From CALCNS01 sp937897315 (GTDB lineage Bacteria > Bacillota > JAAYKD01), in NCBI GenBank assembly GCA_036744005.1, contig DAINOJ010000008.1:1-64000 (forward strand): a stretch of 64,000 bases of DNA. Direction: 5' to 3'. A program made the position numbers and the translations under genes. The notes below the pieces were generated by a model. The model searched no databases and was not told where the DNA came from. It was given only the letters and a program-made list of their open reading frames with translations. Below are positions 54,403-63,450 of the stretch, piece by piece. The stretch's first letter is position 1; every line of letters starts with the position of its first letter.

Positions 54403-56094
54403 TTAATTTTTCAGTAGCCAAGACTGATGGAGAACACCCGCGGTAGGGCAACTAACTTGTAAACGACAAGCATCTCCTACCGAACCCTGCACCGTCCAGC
54501 TAATCCATCGACTACAATCAGCATCGACTCTGCCACGAAATCCCCCTTCCACAAAACGACCAGACCGCCCAGCTCGTCCGGCTAAGTGACCTATTGTTCG
54601 GCGTAAGGGTTTCCCGTCGCTTGGCATCACTCCAACCAATTCGGCAACCACTTCTTTCGCTGTTTTTAACTGAATGGCTTCAGCAGTTAAGTGTGTAGGC
54701 AGATACCCAATATTGCCAACTTTGGCATCAATACGCCAAAGCGTAGCATCTAGGCGTGTCACTTCGAGCGATTCAAGCCATAACTTAGGTAAGGTTTTGG
54801 CATTACGCAAGAGGAAGTTGCATACTTTATGACATTCTGCTGCCAAAAATTCAGGTGGACAGTTTTGCAATACGGTTTTGGTGAGGAAGCCACCGATTTC
54901 TACTTCTCCCAACTGAGGGTGAGAAAAGGTCGTCCAAGGCACAAATCCCTTCCCTTGCAGCATTCGGTCATTCCACTGTAACACTTTCAGTGAGTCTTGT
55001 AGCAACTCTGCTTCGCTCTTTTCTTTACGAGGATACAAAGAAGGTATTCCAGCGCGATGCGCCAAATCCCACAATTCAATGGTATGTGCCGGAATTCCGC
55101 GATTGCAGTATAACCAGTCATCAAACGCTCCACTGAGTACTAAAGCCGGGTCGGAAAAGAATTCGTTAAATACATTGATGTTGTAGTAACCGGTTTCTTC
55201 GGTAGCCATGTCTCCAATGGCTTTAAAGATTTCTATATCAAGCTTGGGTGCCTGTTTCTCGGGCTTAATACCCGGCAAGCGTAGCAATGCTCCTCCTGTC
55301 GTATGAAGGGTGGACACATACCCAATATTTGGATGTGTTAGGACAAAATCGGCAACTGCTTTGGTCTCGGGCTCAGAAAGAGGATAGGAACCTGCTCCTG
55401 TTTGTTTTGCCTCCACATCCCAGCTGCAGGGAAAGTTCCGGTTTAAATCCATACCCCATAGAGTGGGAGCTGGTTGAATATCACCCTCAAGGTACTCCGG
55501 CTGCACGATACGTCCTTCGGAAAAAACACGATAAAACTCACCTTCCCACTCGTCCGGGCGACGACGTTCCATGAGTCGGGGATCCAAGGTACTAACTTTC
55601 CAATCACCATAAGGACTTTTCTGTCGCATTAAAAGAATCTGTCCATCCCCGTTGATGTCTTCTGCCACTAATCCGGGTTGTTGTTCCGGCTCAGGATAGG
55701 CTCGAGGAACCGACCGCAAGGTTGCAGGAGTCGTTAAATACACTTCGGCACCATCGGGTGAAACACGTGGAATAATATAAAAGGTCACTTCTTTCAGTAG
55801 CTGTGAGGTTTCGGTTTCGCCGCTTTGCCTCAACAAGGTTTCAGCGGTATAGAGAGCCACCATAGAACCGGTGACTTCTCCGGCATGAAAATTGCCATCG
55901 ATGTAATATGCTGGTTTCTCTTCCGGTGCCCCGGAAGAAAAATCAGTAATCGTCAGTAGCCATAACGGGCGACCTTCGGGGCTAACACCTACATCGCTCA
56001 AGCTCGAGAACCCGGGATACGCTTGTACCAAGTCTTTTAGTGCTTGGCTCAGTTCATGAAACGAATAATAGTGATCATAGAGCAAAGGTTTCAA
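54403..56094 (-). CDS. M14 zinc carboxypeptidase, copy 2
   Basis: A 563-aa paralogue of the downstream gene with the same motifs: GNFHAGEVTG, STLHTTGGALLR and IELWDLAHRAG. It starts with TTG at 56094 after GGGGGAG. Extended colinear similarity, for example in the KPEKQAPKLD and GEVEIGGFLTKTV blocks, shows a tandem duplication. Cytoplasmic by prediction. Confidence 0.9.
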   Translation of the reverse strand: MKPLLYDHYYSFHELSQALKDLVQAYPGFSSLSDVGVSPEGRPLWLLTITDFSSGAPEEKPAYYIDGNFHAGEVTGSMVALYTAETLLRQSGETETSQLLKEVTFYIIPRVSPDGAEVYLTTPATLRSVPRAYPEPEQQPGLVAEDINGDGQILLMRQKSPYGDWKVSTLDPRLMERRRPDEWEGEFYRVFSEGRIVQPEYLEGDIQPAPTLWGMDLNRNFPCSWDVEAKQTGAGSYPLSEPETKAVADFVLTHPNIGYVSTLHTTGGALLRLPGIKPEKQAPKLDIEIFKAIGDMATEETGYYNINVFNEFFSDPALVLSGAFDDWLYCNRGIPAHTIELWDLAHRAGIPSLYPRKEKSEAELLQDSLKVLQWNDRMLQGKGFVPWTTFSHPQLGEVEIGGFLTKTVLQNCPPEFLAAECHKVCNFLLRNAKTLPKLWLESLEVTRLDATLWRIDAKVGNIGYLPTHLTAEAIQLKTAKEVVAELVGVMPSDGKPLRRTIGHLAGRAGRSGRFVEGGFRGRVDADCSRWISWTVQGSVGDACRLQVSCPTAGVLHQSWLLKN

Positions 56095-56247
56095 GATACA
56101 CTCCCCCTTTTACACACTTCTTCTACTGGTTTCCCCATTTACTTCGTTGCTTCCTGCATAACATGAACAGGTTTCGAGTTTGCGTTGCTTTTTTTGCCAT
56201 GGTTTGTTATATTGTAATCAACTCAAAAAAAAGAAGAGGTGGAATCG

Positions 56248-57900
56248 ATGAATCTTCGGCAACGAGCAGAGCAGCTAACCAAAGATTTGGTAGCACATGG
56301 TAGTGTAGTAGGGAGCCCAGGAGAAGCCCATATCGCTCGATATATTTATAACATTCTGGCAGAACATCCTTACTTTCAAAAATACCCGGATCAGTTGCTC
56401 TTACAGACCACAGAAAAAGACGATCATATACGTTACAATGTCATTGCTTTGGTCAAGGGTGAACAACGCTCTTGCAAAGACGCCATTTTGCTATTGGGAC
56501 ATATGGATACTGTTGGTATCGACGATTTTCACGATCTAAAAAATGTTGCTTTCTCCCCTGAATCCTTAAAAACCCATCTACAACAAATGACCTTTCCGAA
56601 AGATGTAGAAAAAGATATCCACTCAGAGAAATGGATGTTCGGAAGAGGTATTCTCGATATGAAAAGCGGGTTAGCTGCACACATAGCCGTTTTGGAAGAG
56701 TTGGCGAACCATACAGAAGCCCTCACTGGCAATCTCTTCTTTTTGGCAGAATGTGATGAAGAAGACAATTCACGCGGTATTCTTTCGGCTTTGCCGGAAA
56801 TAGAACGCCTTTGCCAAAAGCACAGCTTAGTCATGAAAGGGGCCATCAACGCCGACTACACCGCCCCTCGTTTTCCTGGAGATGACAGCCGTTACTTGTA
56901 TTATGGAACGGTTGGCAAACAGCTTCCCTCCTTTTATATTGTAGGAAAAGAGACTCATGTGGGAGATCCCTTTGGTGGTTTGGATCCGAATTATTTAGCT
57001 GCAGCCATTATTGACGAGCTCAGTTACAACCCAGAATATTGTGACATCGCATTGGATGAAGTCGCAACACCACCGATTAGTCTTCGTTTACACGACTTTA
57101 AGAAGTTTTATACGGTGCAAACCAATGTTAGCACCCTCGTTTATTTTAATCTTGCTGTGCACCAGTGGAGCCCGGAAATCATTTTGCAGAAAATGGCACA
57201 GGCTGCCACTACATCTTGCCAAAAGGCACTCGAACGCTTACAGGAACGATATGATCGCTTTTGCGCTCTGAGTCACTTACCAAAACAAGCATTACCTTGG
57301 CAGGTTCGCGTCTTGTCGTACAAAGAAATAGTCGACCAGGCTATCGCGACTCATGGTCAAACATTCGAAAGGGCTTTACACGAAAAAGCGGAAGAACTCT
57401 GCCAGGCAAATATGGATTTGCGCGAGTACAACACGGCTATGGTAGAATTCGTTTGGCAATATCAACCCGATAAGCGGCCGGCGATTATTCTTTTCTTTGG
57501 TAGCATGTATTACCCAAGGATTCAACTAGATCGGAAAAACGCAAAAGATGCACGTTTAATTCAGGCGGTCGAAGAAACCATCGTGGCGAATCAAGAACTG
57601 CTAAAGCCTTATATCCTTAATACGCGCTTCTTCTTCCCCTATATTGCGGATTCCAGCTTTTTGAGTGTAAGCGATGACCCCGCTGCTCTTAACTCTTATA
57701 CAGATAACTACCCCGCAAATCTCAGACGCCAGCAAACCGATTTTGCGCTCATTGGACGTCTTTCTATGCCGGTAGTAAATATTGGCTCTTACGGCAAAGA
57801 TGCTCATCAATTTTTGGAGCGCATTGATGCCGAATACACTTTGGGAGTAGTACCTGTGCTCATAGAGGAAACCATACGACGCTTTTTTACGTTACATTAA
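56248..57900 (+). CDS. RocB-like M20 peptidase
   Basis: A 550-aa M20-family protein close to the arginine-utilisation protein RocB. Metal and catalytic blocks are LLLGHMDTVG, GRGILDMKSGLAAHIAV, AECDEEDNSRG and the C-terminal VNIGSYGKDAHQFLER. RocB-type proteins lie in amino-acid use loci but their activity is unproven. The ATG at 56248 is chosen because AAGAGGTGG lies upstream; the GTG at 56239 is inside that site. It is divergent from the M14 pair, suggesting a peptide or amino-acid catabolism locus. Confidence 0.88.
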   Translation: MNLRQRAEQLTKDLVAHGSVVGSPGEAHIARYIYNILAEHPYFQKYPDQLLLQTTEKDDHIRYNVIALVKGEQRSCKDAILLLGHMDTVGIDDFHDLKNVAFSPESLKTHLQQMTFPKDVEKDIHSEKWMFGRGILDMKSGLAAHIAVLEELANHTEALTGNLFFLAECDEEDNSRGILSALPEIERLCQKHSLVMKGAINADYTAPRFPGDDSRYLYYGTVGKQLPSFYIVGKETHVGDPFGGLDPNYLAAAIIDELSYNPEYCDIALDEVATPPISLRLHDFKKFYTVQTNVSTLVYFNLAVHQWSPEIILQKMAQAATTSCQKALERLQERYDRFCALSHLPKQALPWQVRVLSYKEIVDQAIATHGQTFERALHEKAEELCQANMDLREYNTAMVEFVWQYQPDKRPAIILFFGSMYYPRIQLDRKNAKDARLIQAVEETIVANQELLKPYILNTRFFFPYIADSSFLSVSDDPAALNSYTDNYPANLRRQQTDFALIGRLSMPVVNIGSYGKDAHQFLERIDAEYTLGVVPVLIEETIRRFFTLH

Positions 57901-57918
57901 TCCGTTCATTTTCCAAAG

Positions 57919-57960
57919 GGGACAGACCCCACTCGGAAATTTCCGAGTGGGGTCTGTCCC
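57919..57960. repeat. 42-bp perfect palindrome, REP-like
   Basis: GGGACAGACCCCACTCGGAAA followed directly by its exact complement, with no loop. GGGACAGACCCC-type palindromes are known as REP/RAYT-mobilised elements in many bacteria. It lies between convergent genes (RocB-like and the secreted hypothetical) and could terminate both. No Y1 transposase is in the window. Confidence 0.75.
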
Positions 57961-57996
57961 TGCTTTTAAATATGTGAATCGTATAGTGGTTTTCGC

Positions 57997-58542
57997 TTAT
58001 GGAGTAGCTTGTATGGTGTATTTTCCTTTAATCATCAAATACGATAAATCCAATATCTTCATACCACGTCCATCACTTCGAGGGACTAAAAGCAAATGAT
58101 TGGTAGGGATTTCCTTCCCGGTTGTTAAATCCACACCTTGTGTCAGATTGGCGATTCCCCCATTGATGGATGCAATCGCATACGCCTTACCCGCTCGAAG
58201 AATAATTTCACATCCTCCCTCGGCGATAAGTGTTTCACCTACTTTCATAGAAATCACTTCCCACGTAGGGGTTGGTTCCGGAGTTGGTACTACGACCGGA
58301 TCTGTCCCAGGTGTTTCCGGAAGGGGTTCCCCGGGGGTAGTCGGTTCTGTCGGGGTTTGAGGAGTATTCGCCGATTCCATGGCCTCTTGGATCCAACTTT
58401 TCACTTCTTCACGAAGTGTATTGAATCGCAGCTCCAAATAACTTAAGGAAATCAGCGGATCCTGTGGAGTCGTGGCCTGTGCCTGAAAAAACGCCATGCC
58501 CAAACAAAGTAAACCTACGAGCCAAAACCATTTCCTGGACAT
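57997..58542 (-). CDS. Secreted hypothetical protein with Pro/Thr linker
   Basis: A 181-aa protein with signal peptide (about 1-22, cleaved near QAQA), a helical region (about 30-55), a Pro/Thr/Glu linker (about 57-90) and a conserved C-terminal domain (about 92-178; ISMKVGETLIAEGGCEIILR, LLLVPRSDGRGMK). I do not recognise the family. The ATG at 58542 with AGAGGAT upstream is chosen; a longer frame overlaps prfB. Directly downstream of prfB. Confidence 0.72.
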   Translation of the reverse strand: MSRKWFWLVGLLCLGMAFFQAQATTPQDPLISLSYLELRFNTLREEVKSWIQEAMESANTPQTPTEPTTPGEPLPETPGTDPVVVPTPEPTPTWEVISMKVGETLIAEGGCEIILRAGKAYAIASINGGIANLTQGVDLTTGKEIPTNHLLLVPRSDGRGMKILDLSYLMIKGKYTIQATP

Positions 58543-58555
58543 CAAATCATCCTCT

Positions 58556-59675
58556 CTATTCTTTCTCCAACCACTGACCCGTAGCCAAACAACGCAAGTA
58601 TCCTTGGACAAACGGCTCTAACTCGCCATTTAAGACCGCTTGAGTATTCCCCACTTCCACTCCAGTGCGGTGATCCTTAATCATGTTATATGGGTGTAAC
58701 ACATATGAGCGAATTTGGCTTCCCCAAGCAATGTCCGATTTTCCCCCACGAACCTGACTGGCTTCTGCTTCTCGGGCCAATCTTTCCCGTTCATACAAGC
58801 GCGCCTTCAATATTCGCATGGCCATTTGACGGTTTGCATGTTGCGAACGCTCGTTTTGGCAGGTTACTACAATTCCTGTTGGTAAATGTGTAATGCGGAT
58901 AGCTGTCTCCACCTTGTTCACATTCTGTCCCCCGGCACCACCCGCTCGATAGACATCAATTTTCAAATCCTCTGCCTTTACATGGACTTCAATGGCATCA
59001 TCGATTTCCGGCAAAACTTCCACCGCAGCAAATGAAGTGTGTCTACGTCCCGATGTGTCAAATGGGGATATGCGTATTAAGCGATGAACACCGCTTTCGG
59101 ATTTCAGGTAACCGTAAGCCTTCTCGCCACGAACAAAAAAGGTAACACTTTTAATCCCGGCTTCATCCCCACCCTGATAATCGGCCGTCTCCACCTTATA
59201 ACCACAGATTTCAGCATAACGCAAATACATGCGCAACAACATTTCTGCCCAGTCTTGTGATTCGGTACCACCTGCACCCGGGTGAATGGTCATAATAGCA
59301 TCATTGTGGTCATAGGGTTCTGATAACAAAGTACTGAGTTCCAGTGACTCCAGATTAGCCAATAGTCGTTTATGAACCTGTTGTAATTCTTTCAACCACT
59401 CCGGATCCTCATGTTCGTCTAACATGGCGATGAGATCTTGCGACTCTTGAAAACTATGGAGCAACTCATCAAACGCATCGAGTTGGCTTTTAAGTGTATT
59501 GCTTTCAGAGATTTTCTTTTGTGCTGCTTCCGGATCATTCCAAAAGTTTTCGTTCTGAATCTCTTCTTGCATGCCAAGGAAGCTATTCTTTTTTAAATCG
59601 TAGTCAAAGAGACCTCCTCAGCTCATCCAATCGATTCGGTATGAACGCGAGCTCTTTTCTAATGTCTTCTAACAT
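58556..59675 (-). CDS. prfB: Peptide chain release factor 2 with programmed +1 frameshift
   Basis: RF2 encoded in two frames: 59675-59607 (23 codons, MLEDIRKELAF...) and 59605-58556, joined by skipping 59606, giving 372 aa. GGQ motif in GGAGGQNVNKVETAIR. At the junction CTT-TGA-C preceded by AGGAGG 3 nt away is the classical autoregulatory frameshift. RF2 reads UGA; when scarce the frameshift is favoured. It lies 29 nt downstream of secA. Confidence 0.97.
59603..59618 (-). promoter_or_regulatory. prfB frameshift site
   Basis: AGGAGG (59618-59613), three-nucleotide spacer, CTTTGAC (59609-59603). The internal Shine-Dalgarno and in-frame UGA drive +1 slippage. Confidence 0.95.
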
Positions 59676-59704
59676 GTTCTACACACCTTTCGCGATAGGA
59701 GAAC

Positions 59705-62224
59705 TTATTTTCCGCAACAATGCTTATATTTCTTGCCACTACCACAAGGGCAAGGATCATTTCGTCCCACTTTCGCAGCTGTTTTCTTGACAGGTGTTCG
59801 CTTCGAATCCGAGGGCATTTGAGCAGGATCCATCGGCTTCGCCACTTGTTCCCTTTGGATGGGTTCTTGGCTAACTCGTATTTGCACCTGATACATTTGT
59901 CTGACCACATCGTGCTGTATATTGCGAATCATCTCGTCAAACATTTCGAAACCCTCTACCTGATACGCCTGTAAAGGATCTTGCTGAGCATAGGCGCGTA
60001 AGCCAATTCCAGTACGCAACTCTGTCATATCCTCTAAATGCTTCATCCATTTGGTATCTACCGTGCGCAGCAGTATCATTTGTTCCAGTTGTCGCATGAT
60101 TTCAGAGCCGAACTCCGTTTCCCGGCGTTCATACTCTTCATCGGATAAAGCCTCGAGCTCTTCCAACATCTCCGCGCGTCGATTACTTTGGAGTATTTCT
60201 TGAACCTGTGGCTCCACTGTTGCCGGCAAGACCTCCATGAGCGACCGTTGAGCAGAGGTGCGATCCCATTCTTCCGGCTTCGTATGCTCATTACAGAACA
60301 GGTCTACTTTCTCCGTTAACACGTTTCGAACCATGCCTATGATGACAGTTTTTAGCTCTTCCCCTCGTAATACTTGCTGACGTTGACCGTAAATGATTTC
60401 TCGTTGCTTGTTCATAACATCATCATATTGTAAGACGTGTTTACGAATATCGAAGTTCCGTGCTTCCACTTTTCTCTGTGCGTTCTCAATGGCTTTGCTT
60501 AAAATCGGGTGTTCAATGGGAATATCGTCTTCCACCTTAAAGGTCTCCATGAGAGCAGATACTCTGTCCCCACCAAACAAACGCATCAGATCATCCTCGA
60601 GAGAGATATAAAACTGGCTGGAACCCGGATCCCCTTGACGACCAGAACGTCCCCGTAATTGATTATCAATTCGTCGAGATTCATGCCGTTCGGTACCTAT
60701 GATATGCAAACCGCCTAAGTCTACCACGCCATCGCCTAAGAGAATATCGGTTCCGCGTCCTGCCATGTTCGTAGCAATGGTGACCGTCCCTTTTTGTCCG
60801 GCTTGGGCTACGATTTCGGCTTCTTTCTCGTGAAATTTGGCATTTAAGACTTGATGAGGGATACCGCGTCGAACGAGTAACTTCGATAAATATTCGGATT
60901 TCTCTATGGAAATGGTTCCAACCAAAACGGGCTGCCCTAACGCATGTCGCTGTACTACATCTTCGACAACAGCTTGAAATTTGTTCATTTCGGTCTTATA
61001 GACCAAATCTGCTAAGTCCTGGCGAATCATTGGTTTGTTGGTAGGAATGACGACGACATCAATTTTATAAATGGCTCGAAATTCTGCTTCTTCTGTTTCG
61101 GCAGTACCGGTCATACCAGCAAGTTTCTTATACATACGGAAGAAATTTTGGATGGTGATGGTTGCTAACGTTTGATTCTCACGTTCTACCGTAACGCCTT
61201 CCTTCGCTTCAATGGCTTGGTGTAGACCATCGCTGAAACGACGACCGAACATTAAGCGTCCTGTAAACTCATCCACAATAATGACCTGGTCTTCTTTCAC
61301 CACATAATTGACATCCAAAATCATTAACGCTTTGGCCTTAATGGCATTCACCAGAAAATGATATAACTCACTGTTCTCCGGTGCCATGAGGTTGTCAATT
61401 CCTAAAAGTCGTTCGACCTTGTTTACGCAACTTTCTGTGGTTGAAATCGTGCGCGCCTTTTCGTCGACCGTGTAATCTTCTTCTACTCGAAGGCCGCGAG
61501 CGATTTGGGCAAATTTACCGTACAAATCCGTCGACTTATCTCCTTGACCACTGATAATCAAAGGAGTTCTGGCTTCATCGATCAGGATGCTATCGACTTC
61601 ATCGACGATGGCATAATTCAACGGCCGTTGCACCATGTTATGCTGATACACAACCATGTTATCTCGCAAATAATCGAAGCCGAACTCTGAATTTGTACCA
61701 TAAGTAATGTCGGCGGAATATGCTTTTCTTCGTCCGGTATAGTCCAAATCATGGTACAGAACGTCGACAGTCAGACCTAAGAAACGGTGAATTTCTCCCA
61801 TCCAAGCACAGTCACGTTTAGCCAAATACTCATTGACCGTAACGATGTGTACACCTTGTTCGGTTAGTGCATTTAAGTATGCCGCGAAAACAGAGGTCAA
61901 GGTTTTGCCTTCTCCGGTTTTCATTTCCGCAATACGACCTTGATGCAAGACAATCGCTCCCAACACCTGAGTATCAAAAGCTCGTTGCCCAATCACGCGT
62001 ATAGCGGCTTCCCGCACCACGGCGTATGCTTCGGGTAACAAATCGTCCAAGGTTGCCCCAGCTACGAGACGTGCTTTAAACTCCAGCGTTTTCGTTTTTA
62101 ACCCTTCATCCGGTAAGGACTTCATCGCTGCTTCCAACTGATTGATTTTCTTCATAGACGGTTGCAGCTTGTCCAGTTCTTTTTGATTGGGATCTCCAAA
62201 GATTTTTTTAACAAAACCAAACAT
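59705..62224 (-). CDS. secA: Preprotein translocase ATPase SecA
   Basis: An 839-aa SecA. Walker A is MKTGEGKT (101-108), DEAD-type VDEVDSILIDEARTPL, motif VI QLRGRSGRQGDPG and the C-terminal zinc domain CPCGSGKKYKHCC (about 825-837). Drives Sec-dependent export. prfB follows after 29 nt. Confidence 0.98.
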   Translation of the reverse strand: MFGFVKKIFGDPNQKELDKLQPSMKKINQLEAAMKSLPDEGLKTKTLEFKARLVAGATLDDLLPEAYAVVREAAIRVIGQRAFDTQVLGAIVLHQGRIAEMKTGEGKTLTSVFAAYLNALTEQGVHIVTVNEYLAKRDCAWMGEIHRFLGLTVDVLYHDLDYTGRRKAYSADITYGTNSEFGFDYLRDNMVVYQHNMVQRPLNYAIVDEVDSILIDEARTPLIISGQGDKSTDLYGKFAQIARGLRVEEDYTVDEKARTISTTESCVNKVERLLGIDNLMAPENSELYHFLVNAIKAKALMILDVNYVVKEDQVIIVDEFTGRLMFGRRFSDGLHQAIEAKEGVTVERENQTLATITIQNFFRMYKKLAGMTGTAETEEAEFRAIYKIDVVVIPTNKPMIRQDLADLVYKTEMNKFQAVVEDVVQRHALGQPVLVGTISIEKSEYLSKLLVRRGIPHQVLNAKFHEKEAEIVAQAGQKGTVTIATNMAGRGTDILLGDGVVDLGGLHIIGTERHESRRIDNQLRGRSGRQGDPGSSQFYISLEDDLMRLFGGDRVSALMETFKVEDDIPIEHPILSKAIENAQRKVEARNFDIRKHVLQYDDVMNKQREIIYGQRQQVLRGEELKTVIIGMVRNVLTEKVDLFCNEHTKPEEWDRTSAQRSLMEVLPATVEPQVQEILQSNRRAEMLEELEALSDEEYERRETEFGSEIMRQLEQMILLRTVDTKWMKHLEDMTELRTGIGLRAYAQQDPLQAYQVEGFEMFDEMIRNIQHDVVRQMYQVQIRVSQEPIQREQVAKPMDPAQMPSDSKRTPVKKTAAKVGRNDPCPCGSGKKYKHCCGK

Positions 62225-62226
62225 GC

Positions 62227-63369
62227 TTACTCTCCTTTAGCGCTGCGATGCAGGGCTCGTTGATAACGGATTTCATCGACCATAGCCCATAATCCGCCTA
62301 AAATCAGGGTATGTCCACCTAAAACAATGGGAATCGGAGCTTCTTTTGCCACTTTGGTGAACTCTCGAATGAAGGGGTCTTCAATGATTTCCCAGTTCCC
62401 TAAATCGGAATTGAAACGGTCGTGTTCACTGGCATGTAATTTCATGTGCGCAAAAATCACCCGTGTGTCGATGAATGCAACATCGGAATTCTCGCTGACC
62501 CATTTGAAGAAGGCGTCAATCCCGGCTACTTCAATAAAAGCTGCTAAAAAAGATCGGACTTTCCCTTCGGCTTCCAATCCCATGGCCTTCATTCCGCGCT
62601 CTTCTGAAAGCACACGCAACCTAGCACGCAAATGTAAATTAAAATGAGCAATCAATGGTGCGCCTACCCGACCGCTGACCCATACACTAGGGACCTCCCC
62701 TTTACGGGATAAGACGTTCCAAGCCCGTTCCAAGGTTTCGGTTGACCAATCCATGGCGTCTACCGCTTGACGGGTTCGACGCCCTAAATTGGGCATCAGT
62801 TTCAAAAAGAGAATCTCGGTTGGAGTATCCACATCAAAATGTATCCCGGGGGAATGAGGCATCAGCAACCGGGTCAAATGTTTTTGATATCGAATCTGAA
62901 ATCCCAAAGCGTTGTCCATATCGGGAGGATCCATTTCCAGCAAAATATTGGCAGGATGCCAACCAACGATGTCGGCGGACTGAACATTATTCACATAAAC
63001 GACTTTTTCGTTTTCATTTAGTACTTTTGCAATATCGGTAAATTCATCGATGCTGATTAACGGGGAACTGGCGCCACTAAAATATAGCACCCGCTCCATG
63101 GGGTTCTCGCGAATGACTCGTTGGAGTGCCTTGCCGAAGTGAAACGGTTTCCAGCCTGTAGTATCGATAACTTGCGCTCCCATCGCTTTGGCTTCCAACG
63201 CTAAATCCGGATAATTGGTCGCAAGAAACACCCGGTCATAATCGGAATGTTGTATCAATGTTTCGATATTATCTAAGCAGATGGCCTTGCGTACTCCCAA
63301 CATACTGAGCTCCACCATACTGGTGGGATTTCCGCCTTCGAAAATGACTGCTGTCACTGGATGGCTCAT
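62227..63369 (-). CDS. Uncharacterised MobA/CofC-like nucleotidyltransferase-fold protein
   Basis: A 380-aa protein. The N-terminus TAVIFEGGNPTSMVELSMLG and the FSGASSPLIS and DVDTPTE blocks resemble MobA-like NTP-transferase folds, but the classical G-rich loop is altered to FEGGNP. The C-terminal 180 residues are of unknown type. The ATG at 63369 fits AAAGGAG 8 nt upstream better than the ATG two codons earlier. It lies 2 nt before secA, so co-expression is probable. Function unknown. Confidence 0.7.
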   Translation of the reverse strand: MSHPVTAVIFEGGNPTSMVELSMLGVRKAICLDNIETLIQHSDYDRVFLATNYPDLALEAKAMGAQVIDTTGWKPFHFGKALQRVIRENPMERVLYFSGASSPLISIDEFTDIAKVLNENEKVVYVNNVQSADIVGWHPANILLEMDPPDMDNALGFQIRYQKHLTRLLMPHSPGIHFDVDTPTEILFLKLMPNLGRRTRQAVDAMDWSTETLERAWNVLSRKGEVPSVWVSGRVGAPLIAHFNLHLRARLRVLSEERGMKAMGLEAEGKVRSFLAAFIEVAGIDAFFKWVSENSDVAFIDTRVIFAHMKLHASEHDRFNSDLGNWEIIEDPFIREFTKVAKEAPIPIVLGGHTLILGGLWAMVDEIRYQRALHRSAKGE

Positions 63370-63450
63370 CTTCATCGCTCCTTTACCTCTGCTAAGCAGA
63401 GAAATTACTGACCTTATTAATTCTGCAAAAGAAGCTGTAAATCCTGCAAA

